A stretch of 64,000 nucleotides of DNA from Rhexocercosporidium sp. MPI-PUGE-AT-0058. Lineage: Eukaryota; Ascomycota; Leotiomycetes; Helotiales. The stretch spans positions 806,001 through 870,000 of the forward strand of contig JAGTJL010000020.1 of the NCBI GenBank assembly GCA_020746875.1, read 5' to 3'. The notes under the pieces are model-generated. The model saw only the letters and a list, made by a program, of their open reading frames with translations. It had not been told where the DNA came from and did no database searches. Below, one piece after another: positions 59,919-64,000 of the stretch. The position numbers were made by a program, and so were the translations under genes. Each line of letters opens with the position of its first letter. The stretch's first letter is position 1.

Positions 59919-60500
59919 TCTGAAGTGTTCGAGTGATGTATTGTTGAAGTGCTGAAAGATGATCCGTTTGAATGATTTTGACGATTCTGGATACCTGAGC
60001 AGGACTTGACGATTTATAGACATATAATCTCGGAACTCAATCACCGCATCACCGTCTTAGCAGACTCATTCGATACAAAATGAGCCATTCTGGCCACCAA
60101 AGTCTGAACCTGCGGACAAACAGATCCTGCCGTTGCCCGATGCACCACAGCCTTTTTCGACTTCATGAGAAGGACTTCCAGGAGTTAAGACCGATCTTCT
60201 GAATGTGTGAACGAAATCGACACCAAATTGAAGAATTGTCCGTGGATGAAAGCTTATCTACATATTCAAGTCACAATGGTTCGAAAGCAATAAGCGATAA
60301 GCACAAAAAAATGTCCGCGGACATCTGATTCCAAGGACTAGTTCGGGCGAGGGCTGTGGAGGGGGGCATCTAAGCGAGATGGAGATAGGTCTTAATCCCG
60401 AAGCACTTCCGTAAATGACCCCAGGTCGCCTCAAACGCGTAGACTCATCTACAAACATAGGCTCTGATTGGGAGTCTCTTCATCTGACAGGAGGGCAATA
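59919..60500. other. Divergent promoter region of SDR and transcription factor
   Basis: A spacer of 582 bases between head-to-head genes, likely containing both promoters. No distinct motif could be assigned. Confidence 0.45.
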
Positions 60501-62088
60501 ATGCCGTTTCCAAGCAAAGGCTGCAAGACATGTAAAACCCGGCGAGTGAAGGTAAGGAACCCCACCTTCCACCTTTCGGTTACTGCACCTCGATGTTGAC
60601 TTAAGCCAGTGCGATGAAACACAACCGCGATGCCGTCGATGTGTGAAAGCAGATCGAGTCTGCTATGGAATGCCCCCAGTCGGAGAGACCAATCATGTAT
60701 ATCACCTCGAGAACTCCTTCGCGAGCGGTATCAACAAACGACCTCGAGGGCCGAGACCAAGACCAACTGCCACAGTGCAATCTCCACCCCCCCGTTTAAT
60801 TACACAACCTCCATCCCCGGATCTGAAAACCCAAGCAGTGAATTACTACATTCAAAACCACCTCCGCACGCTCAAAGACGCACCCGATCTTGTGCGAGCA
60901 GTCTACGACTTCCCTACCCTCTGGGCCTCCCTGGAAGAATACCCGATTCTCAACCTCGCCGTATCTTCAATAGCACTCGCTGTATTCTCACGAGCGAAGA
61001 GCCACCCACCAGCCGCTCTAGAAGCAACGGAGAATTACCATCGACTGCTCCAGCTGGCCCAACAGACTATTTTCTCCCTGGACGAAAAGAATGTCGATGT
61101 CTGCCTCCTGGCAATTTTCTTCATGGGTAGATACGAACAAGTCGTATATTGTCCTACCCCGAGCCATTTGCAGTTGAGATTCCCGTCGTATTCGATTGTT
61201 CAGAGCTTTTCGCATCATGATGGGAATCTGGCCATTTTAAAAAGTTGGAAGGAACATCTGAGTGAGAAATTACCTGCTACGGATGTTATCAAGCGTGTCA
61301 GGCGCGGTATGATCAGATCTGCGCTGCTGAGGAATATTGCGTTGCCGGAATGGATTGTGGATGGTGAGCTGTTTGGCGAGAGGGGTGTGGAATTGGAGTA
61401 TGATCGTCTTGTTGTACGGATTGTTGATATTCGGGAGCAGCTGACAACGCTTTGGAAAGAGAAGTTGGGTCAAGGTCAATTGGACTCGGAGTCCGTAGCT
61501 TTGGCGAAGGAGCTCGATGAACAAGCACGATTGTTGGATCTTGCGTTGCAGGATTGGACGGCCCATTTCCCGAGTTCTTGGGCATACAAACGGCATACGC
61601 TATCGGAACCTCGTTTATACCCTACGAAGGATTTTTACTCTTCAACTGTTCTCACCTGTCAAAGTCCGAGCTACGCAGCAGTCTGGAATCTGTATTTCGG
61701 AACGAGAATTCTCATCAACGTCTCCCGTGTTAGTATTCTCGAGCTCGCCTACCCCGAAGATAAGGAGGAACAATCCCTTTGTTTCTCTATCATTAACGAC
61801 ATGGCAAATGATCTTGCATCTAGCATACCATTTTGTCGCCAGATTGTCACAGTTACAGAAAGCCCAGATCCAGCGTCACAAGGAGAAGTCGTTACTGTCA
61901 ATAAGAACCAGCACGAAGAGCAGCACGTCGGCGCGACAACTGTGTGGCCATTATCAATGGCTTCGAGTATGATTCGAGTCGAGGTGAAGCCGGGATCTTG
62001 GTTCCGAGCGGAGCTTGCGCGGATTGGGAGGATACTTTATGATTCGGTTCTGGAAGGGGCTGAGAGGGAAGAGTGGCTTCAGCTATGA
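60501..62088 (+). CDS. Zn2Cys6 fungal transcription factor, probable cluster regulator
   Basis: Exon 1 (60501-60551) encodes MPFPSKGCKTCKTRRVK; exon 2 starts at 60610 with CDETQPRCRRCVKADRVC. Together they make a complete binuclear zinc cluster (C-x2-C-x6-C-x6-C-x2-C-x6-C) at the extreme N-terminus, for 509 residues. The intron at this position inside the zinc cluster is common in fungal regulators. A Pro/Arg-rich linker follows, then a mostly helical middle region of the fungal-specific type, including YYIQNHLRTLKDAPDLV. The segment 61141-61203 (63 bases, GT...CAG, in frame) may be a second intron, because SFSHHDGNLAIL directly after GRYEQ fits related regulators better. That version would be 488 residues. 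Position next to SDR and PKS suggests pathway-specific control; this is inference. Confidence 0.87.
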
Positions 62089-63054
62089 GGAAATCTTCCT
62101 GGGCTGCTTTGCCTTGGAGATATATCTACCGGAAGCAAATTCCAAAAGAGTGTGTATATCACTTGTTCGAGCCATTTGCTATGGCACATGCGAGGTAAAT
62201 GGAGAGGCAAAACATAGGAGCCAAGCCAAGCGAGGCGATGAAGCGAGGAAGGAAAGAGGCAAAACCCAAGTCAATGGTGGCCAATACCAACCTTTCAAAC
62301 ATACACAAAGTTTTCAGAGCGTTAGACTAGCGGTGACATATCCTCTATACTAGGTCTGCATCAACACTACCCCTCTCGACGTCTCAACCTCGGTGATATT
62401 CGCAGGTGTTTATACCCACCCCGACTTCGGAGTTCTACAAACGCCGCCTTTCACACTCCGGCCCAGGATATCAATCAAAATATCGGAGCAGCAGCACGGC
62501 TACATGCGGATCTCACAGAATCTAATCTTATCTCTTACTTTGAAGGACGACCCAGCTTCTACTTATTCTCTGTGCTCTTGGCTTTCTACAACAAGACAGT
62601 CATATCTGGGGTTTTGGTTCCGAAGGCGGCGTGCGATATCTGAATCGGGTGGTATCTAGTATCGAGATATGATAAATATATTGTAAATAATGCTTTAAAC
62701 GCATCTCACTCTCAACAGAGAGGAGGGAGTCACGTTTTAAATTAAAAAAAACCCATGGGTATAGCCAGCCCAACCCAAATGCAAATGTTCTAAACGCCAA
62801 TACTCCCATGAAAATGCCCAATCCCTCTATACCAGCCGTCTGTCTATGCACCATCCATCATCAACCCTCTATTCCCAAGATCTACCACAAAACTCCATAA
62901 ATTAAAACCCTCTCATCCCACCACATCTCCCTGCTCATAGATCCATTACTGCCCACATCCCATCCCATCCCTCTCCTCATCCAGCCCAGCTCAGATCCCT
63001 TTCATAAATAAAACATTCGAATTTCCTGCCCCTTTCTCTCTTCTCAAGACACTC
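62089..63054. other. Intergenic region right of the cluster
   Basis: About 970 bases with a purine-rich part near 62230-62270 and C-rich parts near 62880-63050. No gene was recognised. Confidence 0.45.
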
Positions 63055-63246
63055 TCACAACCGCCCCCTCAAATGCGCCATCTCCTCGATACTCCTCAAC
63101 GTCTGCGTCTTCCTCTCATAATTCGCCTCCTCGACCTGCATGGCGACTCTCCGGCGGAAGATCTGGAGCCCGCAACTCCCGGCGAATGTACATGTCCCTG
63201 CGACGGCGAGACGGGCGGGGAGTTGGGTGAGGATTGTTTTGTACAT
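63055..63246 (-). CDS. Small 63-residue protein, possibly mitochondrial
   Basis: A single exon from ATG 63246 to TGA. The protein begins MYKTILTQLPARLAVAGTC, basic and hydrophobic without acidic residues for the first 35 positions. It has one weakly hydrophobic stretch (LAVAGTCTFAGSCGLQIF), then a charged helix (VEEANYERKTQTLRSIEEM). This resembles tiny inner-membrane or assembly-factor proteins of mitochondria, but I do not recognise a family. Longer upstream in-frame sequence is low-complexity Thr/Pro/His and lies in the leader. A high G+C coding part against an AT-richer leader supports a real gene. Confidence is moderate because it is short. Confidence 0.5.
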   Translation of the reverse strand: MYKTILTQLPARLAVAGTCTFAGSCGLQIFRRRVAMQVEEANYERKTQTLRSIEEMAHLRGRL

Positions 63247-63870
63247 TGAATTTTGAGTGGGTTGGGTTGGCGGGTGAGTCTTTTGTGATGAAGTCGGTCG
63301 GTGGTGGCGGGGATAGAGTTTTTGGGGTGAGGTGAATTGTATATTTGACGAGGTGGAGGCGAGAAGGCTAAGCGAATGGATGTGTTGTTGTTTTGTTCTG
63401 TTTGTCCTGTCTGTTGGTTTTGTCCGTATTTGTACGTGTACTGTACTTGCGTGGTATGGCAAAAGTAAAAGATGAACAGGAAGAAGCTTTCTCAAATATA
63501 TAAATATCGGCACAACGATCCCGCTTGCATGCAGGCATTAACAGCAAAGCGAGGCAAGGCAAGCTCTAGAATTTTCCAGGGGGGAAGGAAATTTTCGGCT
63601 CCGTTGATGTGGTTGGTTGGCGGTGCCGTGTGGTTGTGGTGTGTGGTCGACAGGGCTGAGAATTCTCACCAATAGGGAGGAAGTGTTGGTGGAGATGTCC
63701 CGAGGGGTTTGAGTGGTGCGGGCCGATGACATATCTGATGACCGAGCCTCCTCATCTCCTAAGGTCAAACTTTCTCACAGAATATATCGATGTCTAGTGC
63801 ATCTAAAAATACGAAGTAAGAGATTAGGATCAAAGGACAGCATGTGACTACATGAAATCATCTACCTATC
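63247..63870. other. Intergenic region
   Basis: Leader and promoter of the 63-residue protein gene and 3' flank of the gene that runs off the right edge. No other feature was seen. Confidence 0.4.
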
Positions 63871-64000
63871 TCACTTCCTCCTCACACCCCACGGAAATGT
63901 GACCCTCAGAATCGTTCCTCTCCTGGAAGGCACACTAGTCTCCTTAACCTCCCCAGCTTCTCGTTCGCGCTCCTCTCGTTTCTGCTTCTTCTCCCATCTG
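63871..64000 (-). CDS. 3' end of an unidentified gene (partial)
   Basis: The last 43 codons of a minus-strand frame that enters from beyond the window. It is a highly charged Lys/Glu/Arg helix (EKKQKREEREREAGE), then TILRVTFPWGVRRK and a stop at 63871-63873. The clean frame to the window edge and the basic ordered ending suggest coding sequence, but the family cannot be named from this fragment. Confidence 0.45.
   Translation of the reverse strand, partial: RWEKKQKREEREREAGEVKETSVPSRRGTILRVTFPWGVRRK

Noticed and set aside
1..64000. CRISPR arrays, bacterial operons, intact transposons or viral genes
   Set aside because: None seen. Direct repeats are simple microsatellites, and no transposase, integrase, reverse transcriptase or capsid motif was recognised in any frame.

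Overview
The window is nuclear DNA of a filamentous ascomycete (Pezizomycotina). The genes carry short 45-90 base GT-AG introns. The families present are typical of such fungi: a fungal rhodopsin-like 7TM protein, Zn2Cys6 regulator, highly reducing polyketide synthase (PKS), DUF4360 secreted protein, MARVEL protein and Bir1/Mad1/Tam41 housekeeping genes. A helotialean (Leotiomycetes) source is a guess; the sequence alone does not fix the order.

Layout. 3.2-17.1 kb is a housekeeping block: a secreted DUF4360 protein, BIR1 (chromosomal passenger) and MAD1 (spindle checkpoint) placed tail to tail, a wrecked subtilisin-like protease with a G22 tract, and mitochondrial TAM41. 17.1-27.2 kb is long, simple-sequence-rich intergenic DNA around a rhodopsin-like 7TM protein and a MUP1-type methionine permease.

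28-42.6 kb is a graveyard of metabolic genes: 5-oxoprolinase (two stops at CpA positions and several frameshifts), a PLP aminotransferase (one 1-base frameshift), an isocitrate-lyase-superfamily gene and an allantoate-permease-type MFS transporter, the last two with multiple lesions. Three intact genes lie among them: an Ap4A phosphorylase, a GH23-like lysozyme-fold protein and a class I glutamine amidotransferase. The decay looks gene-specific rather than regional.

43.1-45.8 kb holds two head-to-head genes for tiny secreted six-cysteine proteins with the same cysteine core, which look like divergent paralogues and possible effectors or antimicrobial peptides. A MARVEL membrane protein follows.

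48.2-62.1 kb is a compact candidate polyketide cluster: SDR, a highly reducing PKS of about 2,400 residues (KS-AT-DH-degenerate MT-ER-KR-ACP), a second SDR and a Zn2Cys6 transcription factor. All four reading frames appear intact after splicing. The window ends with a 63-residue unknown protein and the 3' end of an unidentified gene. Exon boundaries were inferred by eye from splice motifs, frame continuity and family conservation.
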